A DNA stretch of 64,000 nucleotides from Galaxea fascicularis (lineage: Eukaryota > Cnidaria > Anthozoa > Scleractinia > Euphylliidae). The notes under the pieces were generated by a model. It saw nothing but the letters and a program-made list of their open reading frames with translations, made no database searches and was not told the origin of the DNA. Location of the stretch: assembly GCA_948470475.1 (NCBI GenBank), contig OX419338.1, positions 14,711,925 to 14,775,924 on the forward strand. Reading direction: 5' to 3'. Made by a program: the position numbers and the translations under genes. Below are positions 1-12,600 of the stretch, piece after piece. Each line of letters begins with the position of its first letter. Position 1 is the first letter of the stretch.

Positions 1-663
1 TATTATTATTTTCTTGATCATACTTTAGAAGTTTGTTGTAAATTGAGCTGCATTTTGAAGAAAATTCATCCCATCTTCGTAAGACATTATTTTAATTAAA
101 GTTCTGCAATGGTATGAATACCACTCTGCTTTCTGTTAACATTGCTTACATGCACTTGAAAATTGGCAAATTGAAAACATGTTACAAACAGGTGACAAAT
201 TCTGTCAATAGCCATTGTCTTGCACTCAAACTCATTGAAAATAACCATATTAAAACTAACAATGATGGACTAACAAAGAGCAAGCTCATAGATACTAACC
301 GCTTTGGTGTGTGTGCACATTTGATGTGCATGTCAAATATGCAGACACTGACTTATGCACAATTCTCTTTGACGTGTGTCATACACACATTTTGCAGGAC
401 TCTTATTAAGAGCTGGGGGCTGGGGATTTTCCCCTCGTATGTTGAGGTATTAATCCCTAGCCACAGTACTATGATATAAAACCAGCATGTTGACTTCATT
501 GCAGCAACTTGAATCCCTGGCTATTTTTTGTATATCTCCACCTACTTCAAAAATTAGTGACAGCCCTGCATTTTGGATGGCTAATTTCCACATTGCTCTA
601 TACATGTGCACCTACCTACACCTGCAGTTAGTATTAATTTACCAAATCTCTCTTGGCCTGCAG
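1..663. other. Probable URB1 intron, left edge of window
   Basis: No exon could be supported here. The first recognisable URB1 exon starts at 664 and begins with the last base of a split codon, so at least one coding exon must lie to the left. The open frames at 114-479 and 487-672 show no protein-family resemblance. The sequence is AT-rich and looks like ordinary intron. Confidence 0.6.
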
Positions 664-3600
664 GAGCAATAATCCAGTATTGCTAAGGTTCCTTCAGAAT
701 TTGTCGTCCGTGGCAAGTGATGTATTGATTCAAGAGCTGGTGATTAAAGTGCTCTGCTGTTGTCAAGATGTAGTGAACCCTTTTCTGTCAGGTTTAACAG
801 CAACTTATGAGCCGAGGCCCTCTATACAATGGGTTGCAAGCATGAATTTAGTGACAAAGGTTAGAAAATGCAAAGTACTATGTACAGGAATACTGAAAGA
901 GGTACAGCCTGTAAATGGACGCATCAGCACTGGGCATGTATGTCTCCTTATGTGTCCACTTATGGGAGATAAAGAGACTTACCCGGTGCTTTATCAATAC
1001 ATACATACATAACTGTAAGAGTTGTTTATTGAGCTGAGGTCCATTGCATCAACAGCAGTGGTTTCTTCCTCCTGGAGTACTCGGTACTTCTATTTTGTTT
1101 TACTGTTAGTATAGTTACATGTGCTCTTTTTCTTTTGGCATGTCAGTTATAGAAGTCAATGTCTTAATGGGCATTAAATACCCTTGTCTGTACAATAATT
1201 GTCTTCCAGATCTACATGGCGCTGCCACAGCCCTCTCACATGCTCATGAAAACCAGTTTGAAAATGAGTGTTGACATGCTTCCATATCTGATGAAAATGG
1301 TTATACCAGCTGGAATTAGCAGAACAGTTTTGAATCGTGGTGTTCAGGTGATTTTTCAGCTGATGTACATGTTGGTTTAAAAAGTGTAAACCTTCAGAGG
1401 TGCATTTCAGAAAATTGCTTGTGCATGATGTTTTTGAAGAAACCCCATTGGAAAACTACATGTACATTGTAATAAAATGTAGAATCTTATTTAAAAACTA
1501 TGTGTGCATGTAGCTTTAAATAACAAGTATTGTTTTGGTAGGCAAGTTTAAGCACCTTTGTGTGTGGTAAGCTGTGAGGAACATTATGGCCAAATTTTAT
1601 GTAACTCTCAGGGTTCTCAATAGAAGGCAGCACCTGGTGATTGATCCGCGCTTACTTTGGGATTTATAGCCACTTTATTTGTGTTCAAGTCACTTTTCTT
1701 TTCTTTATTTTGTTTCTTCGGGCTCTGCTGAAGAGCCTCCTAGTTTATCAGTGATCACCTCCTACTTACAAATCTATTAAGAACCCTGAACTCTTATTAT
1801 TAATTTTGTTTTAATAAAGGAAACACACAAAGATAAACAAAGTTGCTTTGTACATGGTAATTAATGTACATGTACGTCAGTGAGTTCCAAGCGTTAATTA
1901 CTGACAGAAGTTATTAATAAATTATTAATTCAGATCATCATTGTTCCATTAGCATTCAAGTTCACTGGTGAAACATTTGACTTTGTCCTTGCTGGTGGTG
2001 ATGCTTAAAAGAGCTCAGAATGCTGCGGCATGTCTGGCATCCCAGAGCAACTCTGTGGCGACTCATGAGCATACACTGCTTCAGCACTTAAGGGAAGAGA
2101 TTCTCAAGGGATTGCCTGATGTCAAAACAGTCATCTCTCTGAGACAAAACCTGGTTGGCAGTAATGCAAAAGAAGATTCACAGGAAGGTGTGGTGTGCAG
2201 AAGCCAAATGGCTATTTTGACTAATACAAAGAAATAATACATTGTGTGCAGGCCAGCGTTTGTTCCTATACTAGCCACATATTTCTCTGTGAAAGTTGTG
2301 ATATTGCATCTTGCAGATTTGTACCTTCTTGAATGTGATCTCTGTGAAGCTTTGAGTATTTTAGATTAATTTTGCTGAATTCAGTATCATGGTCAATCCA
2401 TTCTTCAACCCTTTTTTTCCACTGCAAATCAAAATGAATATCCTTAAAACTGTTGTGCAAAATAAACAATTTATTCTTTCCTTTATGATGCTGTGCTGTT
2501 TTTTCTTTGTCAGATGTCACCAGTCCTACCATTCTGCTGGCACAAAGTCTCAAAGTTATCCTAGGATTTCAGACCCTGTGGCCTTCGATCCTGTCACACA
2601 TCAACTTTGACCTCAAAAAGCTGTTGCCAGGGCAACAGCAGATCAACTTTCCACCCATCGTTGAGCACTTGACTCTGCAGATTCTGTTGCAGGCACCAGC
2701 GGGGAGCTTAAAGTGGCATCAGCAGGTCAGTGCAATCCAGCGGGTCGATAAGAGCTAGCCTTACAGTGTATGTGTACATGTACATGACTGCACAGGTAGT
2801 AATAATCCAGCTTCTTGCTCAAAACGTGATTGTCTCAGTTAACTTAAGGAATGTTTGACTCTCTGATTACATTATTTAACTGTATTCAGTGTTAAAGGTT
2901 CCTAGTTAAAAATTGGCTGTAGTATGAAAAAGGTCTGGATTGGAAGTAAATGATCCAAGGGGCCTATAATAGGAGAGGCATCCTCCCCAGACTTGTCTTG
3001 CACCAAGGGGGTTAGAGGAAAGGCACCCTCCTCAGTCTCTTCAAGGGGTTTAGGGGAGAGGCACCCTCCTTAATCTTATCTTGAACTAAATGGATTATGG
3101 GACAGGCATCCTCTCCAGTTGTCTTGCACTAAGGGGATTAGAGGAAAGGCACCCCTCTCAGTCTCTTCCTGAGTCAGTTGGGCTAGGAGAGAAGCATCCA
3201 CCTCAGTCTCTTCTTGAGCCAAGGGGCTATAAGAGAGGCACTCTCCTCAATCTCTTCTTGAGCCAGTTGGGCTAGGAGAGAAGCACTCTCCCCAGTTTTT
3301 TCTTGAGTCACAGGGTTTATGGGAGAGGCACCCTCCTCAATCTCTTCTTGAGCCAAGATGTTAAGGGGAGAAACACCCTCCCTGGCCTCTTAGTCAAGGT
3401 GGGAAGAGGAGAGGCACCCTTCTCAATCTCTTCTTGAGCCAAGAGAACTAGGTGGGATGCACCCTTACCAGTCTCTTCCTGAGCCAAGAAACTAGGGGAG
3501 AGATGCCATCCCCAGTTTCTTCTTGAGCCTAGAGGATTAGGGGAGAGGCAGTCTCCCCTGGCCAGTTTCTTTTTAAGTTAACAAAGTTAGAGGAGAGGCA

Positions 3601-6600
3601 CCATCCTAAGTCTTTTCCTGAGCTTAGGGGGCTAGGGGAGAGGCACCCTAAGACCAGTCTCTTCTTGAGCAAATGGTGTAATCTTGCCTTTTTTCCTTGT
3701 TCCAGGCTGGCCATGTGTTCTTGACTATTTAGTAAGGGATTGTTATGAGTCAAAGTTATACCGATTTAATATTACCAAACAATGAATTTATGAAGTGCAA
3801 CAATTGGCTTTGTTTACTTATACACTCCATCTTACACACTGAAAATAGAACAAGACAACACAGTTATGTATACATGTACCAGTTATTGGCCTTCTTGTGA
3901 ACAGGCTTTCTCTTTTCTCAGTTTCATGACGTGTGTCAGTGTGGGTTAATTATGCTGAATTCTTTCTTTTTTCTCTCTGTCACAGAAAGGGAAGAATTCA
4001 ACATCGTTTGTGTACTCAGTTATTAGCTTGTACACGTCTGCAAGGAACGAAAATATCAAAGATAAAGCCAAGCAACTTTTATGGAAGGTTTGTGATAGGA
4101 TCGATTTCTTGTATCTCTAAAAACTGATTCTTGAAGGAAATACTTTGTCCTCTATTGATGCTTGTCTCTAAATACTTTTTGCCAGCTTCTAAGTGAAACT
4201 GGATTGGTCAGCAACGGTTTCAGTGAAATAGACATATGGTTAACACAACTAGAACAGTGCGAAGTCCACAAAGGAGGGAAGGAGACACTTGTGTGGTTTT
4301 TAGATGAAGTATTCACAGCCGTGTCCTCTGAACCACATGTGTATGCAGATATAACAGTGGACATGCAGGGTGAAATTGCTGCAGTAGAGGCACGTATGGC
4401 ACAGTCCGGAGTGGAATCATTAGAATGGAGCCTAACGTCTGGTACAAGGTGGGCATCAGAACGAGTTACGGGTGCATGTCATTGGGCAGAATATGCTAGC
4501 CAAAGTGATTGATATGACTTGTATATTGAATCCTCCATAATTATTAGATTTTGGTTGCGAACAGACCTGACTTTTTTTGCTCATTTGTTTTAGTCAAGGT
4601 GATGTTGTAGTTGACGACATGGTTGGTTGGTTAAAACTTTTAAACCAGTTCAATTTCATCTGGTGGAAAAGAAAACAATTTAAACCAGTTGTCTTGTTAA
4701 ATGTGAAAAATGAAGAAATTCAAATTCAAAGTGTAACATGGAGTGCAGTGATATTTTTGTTCAATGTAGAATTCCTTGGTATGACAAGTGAAGTTGAGCA
4801 TTAGCACTTAATTAGATGTCAGTTAGTTGTTAATTTAGGGAGTGTTTTGCTTTCAGTCTTCCAGTTAGTCTGCTGCTGGTTGGAGCATTAAAACGTTACA
4901 CAGAAATGGTTGGTGAGACATCTGAGTCAGCTAAAGAGGCAGCTGCGAGGAATACAGGTTGGTAAACAACATTTGAGAAGGAGGTGTGGCTCGAGCTAAT
5001 GAGCCTGAACGTCCCTGCTTTATTGTTGTTGTTTTGTGTTGTGTATTTTTCCCAACGAAACACAGTTATAAACAAAAAAGAAGTCAATTTTGTAGGCTTT
5101 TTACACACTATCCTTACTGCTGCCTGCATCTACAGTACCGCCTGGAACTATTCACTCCTTTACCGCGGCATTGCCGCGTGACCTCTTCGCGAATTTCCCT
5201 CGGTATTCCCTAGGCAGGCCGCTTTTTTATCGAGGGAAATCTGCAGTCAAGCTCCAAAGTTGCCGCGGGAAAGTTAACCAAGGTAAAACCGAGGTAATGA
5301 AAATACCGCGGTAGTGTTTAAATAGGCTTTTGTTTTCTCTGTTATTCTAATGTCAAAAACCGCACCGAAGAACATTTAACCTAAAGAAGTTTCGGCTGGA
5401 ATGTTGAACAGGAAGGACAATATTGTGGCCGCTACGCATTAGATTAATACTTTTGTTATTACTAAGAAATAATTCTGTTGTTATAATCCGAAACATGAAA
5501 ATTCTTTTAGACACATTTTGATTGGAGCGATTATTTTGAAGACTTTGATCAAGTGTTGAAGGCAATGACTAATGATAGCACCGTTTTATTTCAGACTGCG
5601 TGGCTCGATATATGAACTGCGTCATCTTTGACATGATCCATTGTTCAGTATATCCAATCATTGTGGGGTTTGCCGTTTGTCGTTACTATGAAAACACCGT
5701 CATTCCGAGGCACTTGAAGGCCTTGAGAGGTGTCCACCAAGCCTTGCTGCAGTATGTTAGCTACTGGCTGCCTGAGGCGATTCAAGAAAAATTTAGACAC
5801 TTCAAGGTATTCATTTTAAACTTGGTAACCATGCAACTCTGTCCGTTGTTTGAGTATTGTTTATTGTTTGACTGATTGCAAAGTCGTTTGTTTCTTAATA
5901 TGTTAGTTACAATTATCATGAATCAGTTTGCGTATCTCACTTCCATCCGGCCTACTAACATGTACTTCCCGAGTACATTCCGTACCCATTAAAAAATAAA
6001 AAAAAATAAAAAATTCACATATTATTCAATACATTTAGCTCAAACTCCGGCACTGCACTTGTATTCGACTCCTGACTCCACCCCCCCCCCCTCCCCCCAT
6101 GTTGCTTCACATTTATCACCAAAAGTATACCACCTCGGTTATGCATGATTAGAACTTAGTACAGTGGATATGGTGGTTCCATTTTATTTTAAATCATTTA
6201 ATTTTTTTTTTCAGGAACAAGCACGGGGGAACGAGAAACATTTGACCAAACTTTACAATTTCTTGGGCAAGACTATTGTCAAAACTGAGAAAGGTAATCT
6301 ATTTACACATCATCTGGTCATTCATGAAAGACAAAGATTTTTGTCGTTCTTTGGTTTGTGGGCAGATTCCTTCACCATTGCTGCCCTGCTGCCAAAAGGA
6401 GGTGTTTCAATTAGAGCGATTTTGGTTTGTCTTTGAAGTAATTACATGAGATAACCACAGCAACCGACATATCGGATTGGTTTACACTGAGGGAATATAA
6501 ACAGATCTGCCCGGCTTTTACGCAGTAGTTGGTTCAACAAACACGCAAGCGGTGCATGAAGAAAATTGCGACCCTTGTGGATGCCCTTTTTTGTCAAGGT

Positions 6601-9600
6601 CGGACGAAAATCGCTCTATCAAATTATAGCCAGGGTTTACGCACTCTGTTGAAGTCACGTAGGCGGTTATCTAAATGCTATATACATAACCCTTCATAGC
6701 GCAGTTTGATTAGTGGGAACTCTTGCCTTGATTCCTCCAATGTACTGATGTTGTACCGCCCGAGGTGTTTCAATATGCTGACTGTGAAGACCAGCTGGCA
6801 TGCAATAGCCTCGGAAATCAAAACGAGATGTTTGAGTCCTCGCAGTGCAAATAACAACAGCGAAGAGCGATTCATCTCGGACATTTTACTTTGTTCTTAC
6901 AACAAAAAAATAATCTGTCATGTCGAGAGCTTAAGATCTAATCAGGCGAACGTTTGAGTTGGACAATTGTAGCAGCATTTAAGGGAAAGCTCTTTAACAC
7001 TGGGAAAGGATGGTGCCTCCTAATGTACAGGTATTTTTTGCACGGTATTTTTGCACCATCTGGGCAAAGGGGCGCTTTCCATTTACAGGATTCATCCGGG
7101 TGGAAATTTTAGGTTAAATATTCAATGCAACAGCCTGTTCAAATACGAAATGGATAAGCCACAAAATGTACTAGTTAGTATCAGTTGGGAAGCTAAGAAA
7201 GAACAGAAAAAGTGCATTGATTAAGCCGATGGCCCATTTTTTCTGAAACGCTCCAAATGGAATGGTATGTACTATTTGATTTTCCAACCAGAATTTCCGG
7301 GTTTTACGTGTAAATGGAAAGCGCCCCAGATCTAAGTAAGTGCTACTGGTCGGAATTCAAAAACACATTTGGGGGTCTTCAGATATAATACAAAAGGAAA
7401 TACGCTAAAACGTCTTAAATATGTGAAAGTATATATGGCACTTTTGTTCCAACTCGGAGCTTAATTATACCCAATAAATAGCATAGTTGTCATCCCACTC
7501 ACTCGAAACATAATCTTCAATTGCAAACTTCTTGTTTGAAATGATGTCCAGCAAGATGCAAATTGCTTTGATTTGTTCACAGAGAAAGAGATGGCATCAG
7601 CTGAATTATACCATCATCTTGAACTTCTGGGTGATATGCAACTCCGCACAGTTATCTGTGGCTGTGTTGAATTTTGTAAAAGTCAGCTTTCCGGGGATTT
7701 CTCACCAGTTGTTGATGTTGTGAAAGTCAAGAATTGTAAATTCACAGGTAACGTTGGTATGTGAAAGATTTTATATTCTAGTTGCATTATTTCGACGACA
7801 CTCGAAAAAGACATTCACTTCGAAATTTACGCTTTTATCTCGCTGACAAACGTTTAGAAAGCCATGCCATCCCATGCCGCCACGGCACCAGATCGGCGCT
7901 TTTAGCGTGCCGAAAGGTGGTAAGGTCAAAATTTAAAGCCCACTTTTCGAAATAAGCTTCTATAAAAAGATAGTCTTGACATTTTCACGTTGCAATGGAG
8001 GCAGTTGGCACAATTGCGTTGTAGGCACATAAACAACATGTACCACACAGTGTTCCAGATTAGCCGGACGGGCGTCGGGACAAAAACCCGAGAACGTTGG
8101 CTTCCTGACCCGACACATTGAGTTATTGACCCCCAGACTCTGGAATTTGACTGGACTATTGACAAAAGCCGAGTACAGTAAACTTTATATCAATACGAAC
8201 TTTACCCTTTAGGAACTTTAGGATTGAAAAATTGAAATTGCATTCGTACTTCGAACGCGTGTGACTGTCCATCTTCCGCTGGGCCAGTACCCAGATCATT
8301 CTACCATGGTTACCTCTCTAGCCAGTGGTGGTAGAACCCACCATGAAAATGAGGTTTTGTGGACTCGATTTCTGTTTGGCCTATCTGATTTTTCAAAAAT
8401 TGGGTGAATTTACACTAGAAACGGATCATCCTTCAAGGAGTCATCTCGATTCTGTCTAGTATAAATAAAAAGACGGTTCATTGATCTCTTAGTTTGTCTG
8501 TCAAGAGAGACTGCCGTGATAGTTCGTCCGGACGGATTATTTGTCTGTTTTCCCGTATTTATACGCAGACGCATTAGCAAACGAACTACTCCTCTTTGCC
8601 CAAGTTCTTCCCGGACGGATGAATTGATCTGTCTCCATTATGAATTAGGCCATTTATCTGTTGTTCGGTATATCAGTTTTCACTTCTTCAAAGACAACTG
8701 AAGAATTATGTGAGCAGTTTTTAACCCAAACGTTTGTTAGCTGATTCTTCAACGTACTTTTCGTAGCTTGTTAAGTTTTGGTTTCCAGCACAGCACAAAT
8801 AGTTTTGTTACTATTAAATGGAAATACTTAGTAGCTGGTATTCCTGTGGTCATCGCAGCACTGGTCATTCATAGTTTCAACATTTTGTTTCACAGGCTTA
8901 ACATCCATTGAAAACATTGCACCTCTGTTACAAGTCCTTCCTTTCAGTATCCTCTTGTGGCAGGTATTTGGGGAATTTCTGCATAGTGACGTGACTTCTC
9001 CACATGAGATTCAGAAAGACGTATCCTTGGAGAAAGACTCTTTAAGTTCTGTCCTCAATTCGTGGATGCAGGATCTTTTAATCAGAGCTTTAGAGAAAGA
9101 GCCTATCTCAAAGACCGTGTCGCACTGCCGTCATCTCTTTCTGTATCTGAACGCCCTGAAGACAGAACTCTTGAGTGTTCCTAATTCCTTGGGACAACAG
9201 CGACTCCAATCTGCTATGCTATTGTGTTTTCAGTTACTTCAGTATCTGGTACAACGATCTGTAGCAGTACAGATGAATTTCAACGAAAACAAGTCAAATA
9301 TCCTCGAAGTAGAACGCGCTGGAATATCAAGTAGTACTATAAGCTCTCCAACTGTTGTCTTGGAACTTAATTCTGAAGTAATTTGCCGCTCTGTTTTTCA
9401 TCATCCTGTTCTCCTAAACTGCTTTCTGTGGCAGCCAGAGCAGGCTTCGTCTCAAGCCATTTGCAAGGACCTCAGTGTTCAGCTTTCTTACAGCACTTGC
9501 AACTTACTGCTTGCTGTGCTGCCGAGCCTTACACTGCAACAGAAACACACGTTGATGGGTCCTTTTCTCAAGAAGCTGAGTCATGTTGGAAGGACAGAAA

Positions 9601-12600
9601 TTCAATCTGCACAGGAAGGAAACGGTAGGATGCAGCTGCACTCTTTCTAAGACATACTCTTTGGCAATGCATTTAAGGATGGGAAGGGAGGAGGGGTTTG
9701 CGGATCCCACCTTAGCCACCGTAGCAGGTGTTATGGAAATCAGTCGCTCGCGCGAAGCGTTTGTAGAGAGCGTGGATCGCGACGCAAGGGAGGGAAAAGG
9801 AAAGCTCCTCGTGCGCGCCAAATTTCTCCTTTCCCTTGCGCTTTCTTGCGCCTGCCATGCAGGCTAATCCTACCTAGTTAAGAGTTTCAACACAAATTAT
9901 ATTCCTCGGAAGGGATTCCTCATCAGTGACTTTAAAACGTGTTTCGACTGTATACACAATTTGTTTTTCAACCATGCAGGAACATCGTAGATGTGTTCAC
10001 TTGATGATTATGTCGCTAATAAACGTTTGATTGTAGGGACAGAATTCCCAAAAAACTACCATCAATATGAACGATTAAGGACGCCGTTATTCTGTGGCAA
10101 TTGGTTTGATTTTTGTTCTAAGTATAAACGCTGGAGAACTAACTTATTTAATTTGCGCTTTATTGTTGCTAAGCTTTCAAAAATTTAGAAAAGTAGTTTT
10201 CCAAATAAAAAGATGGTGATCAAGTGTCCATGGAAGTTGTTCAACCTTTTGTAGTTCCTAACCTTTCACTTTTCCTCTTACCTTATTTTAGTGGGATCAT
10301 CGTCCCAAGTTCTTCTTCTGCTTGGACTTTTTCACGAGTATTGCGACCACAAAACCCGGGAACAGTTCATATCCAGCTTGTCTGAGCTGCCTTCCAATAT
10401 ACTAGTATCAACTGATTCTGCTTCTGGTAAGGCCCTTCCTTCTGCGTTCCTTCTGACATTGCTTACCTTGCTAGAGGGTGAATCACTCTGTGAAGACAAC
10501 CTTCCACAGTCATCTTCGACTTTGTTAAGAAACGCTGATTCTAACACAAAGGAACCACTGACAGTTGCACATTTCAAGTATCTTGTCAACATTTCCGTGG
10601 ATGTTAACTGTCCGCAATTGGATGCTACGATTATGAAACTTCTACAGTCGTCGTTGTTATACGTGCTTTACTCAACGACCAGTCTGCTCGATTCTTGCTT
10701 TGACAATCCCTCGGAAGCCAAAATTGCTGTGGCAGCGCATTTGGTAGTTCATTCTCCATCCTTGAGGTCACATTTTGAGCTTCGTTGCTTGAGCAGATCA
10801 AACACGCTGAAGATGAAGGCACATGCTAATACGTCTCCAATACAATTCAAGGATTATCTGAAAGAATTCATTCCTCTTGTGACATCATACTTATTTTGTG
10901 TCCATGGACTGGATCAATACATCTCAGGTATGTTGCAAACACGGGTAAACATTCTTACGGTAAGAATTGATTTTCGGGTAACCCGGCTTGAAATGTACCA
11001 TTCCTGTGCTTTTTTTGATTGCACATTCTATAAAATTACATGTCACGCCATTGCCGACGAGGACAGTAGAGCAAAGAGCATGCAACGCAATACTTATCGC
11101 CCTTAAAATAATAGCAGGTGCTACGCATAAGGACCAGTGAAATGTCCAGCTCTTGACTTAAGAGGTACTTTTTTGCCAGAAAGACAGAATCTGCCAGCAT
11201 ACATGAATGAGTGAGGCGCTTGAAAGTGGTTATACGACGATTTCAATTCATATTTGCTCAAGAATTGAAACGTTAATGTATTCTTCTATAGCAATCAATT
11301 AATAAACAACATGACTTCTGGATGTAAAGTTACTATAACCATCAAGTTCCAGTAGTAAGACCTTCTTGGCCTGGATTGTTTTAAAAATGACTTCTTATCG
11401 GCTTTCTGACATTGTTTTGTTTAATCGTAAATGGTTTGAACCCAGGAGTCATATCATAGCAAAGTGAAGTACGTTCGTCTGGGTGAGTGTAGTTCCCGGG
11501 CCTAAGGTGACATTGAAGAGGTTCAGTAAGTCCATTAAGTCGTTCGGAGGTAGGGACAGTTGTAAAGTGGCGTTTTTGTTGGTGGTCTCAGTGCAGTCGT
11601 GAGTCAATTGAAGTGGAATACTGGTGAACAGTGATTTCACATCAAAAAACACTAGTCTGTGATCGGCAGGTACTTGTACTGTCTTGATAGTGTCAATAAA
11701 GTTTCAGTGGACTGTCAGTCAATCAGCACCAATCACTGTTCACAGTCTTCACAGCCAGCTACAACAAGGCTTAACTAACAGTCGACCAACAGGGCTCGAA
11801 ATTAACGCTCGCAAACTCGCTAAATGCGAGTGTTTTTGATAATCTGCGAGTGAGAAAAATATCTACTAGCAAACGTTTGCGAGTTAGAATCATCCATATC
11901 TCCCAAACATTTGTAGAAAGCTGTTCGAACGCAAGAAGGAATGTACGGACGACATCTGAGACAAATAAAACCGCGGACTATCCTGAGAAAAGCATGATTT
12001 TTAGCAACTCAGAGCTGCAGTACATAGGTGGTAGCTCTCCGGACAACGACAAAGGAGACCAATATTTAATACCTTTTTTACTGAACTGTTTTCAGCTCAT
12101 TAATAGACCGTGCAAAATATCGATTCTAATCTTAATATCAGATATGGTCATTGACATTTCAAAGGGAAAGAATTTGCTAGTGTTCTCACCAGTTTACTAG
12201 TGGAAAAAAAATCTTACTAGCAAAACTTTGCAAGTGGCCTAAAAAGTTAACTTCGAGCCCTGGACCAATAACATTACGACTTCATTGACCAATCACATCA
12301 ACGACCAGAGTATTTATACCACCTACTGATGTTACTTAACTCACTTCAATGTCACCTTAAACAGTTCTTTTCAGGACTACACTCACCCGGATGATGAAAC
12401 TTCACTTAGTTACGATTATTTTGTTTGTCTGTCTCGTTTGTTTGATTCTTTGCTTTTAACTTCGCTGTCCTCGTTAACAGGTGAAAACAGAGCACAGGCT
12501 GTGATTTCGCATCTGTTGCAATTGTACTGGGAACCATTGTGGAGGTGGCTTGTTGGTGATAGGGAGGGAACTTTCAAAAGCTCGGAGGTAATTAAATTCG

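Noticed and set aside
114..479. 121-aa ORF at the left edge
   Set aside because: No domain, composition like translated intron, and no suitable acceptor or donor to link it to the exon at 664.
3090..3275. ORF with a repeating Leu-Pro-Glu-Ser pattern
   Set aside because: Product of the 45-bp minisatellite in a URB1 intron.
4577..4804. Possible extra URB1 exon (SQGDVVVDDMVGWLK...)
   Set aside because: Has a plausible acceptor but no suitable donor in frame, and exons 4448 and 4857 already join in phase with a good match to the family.
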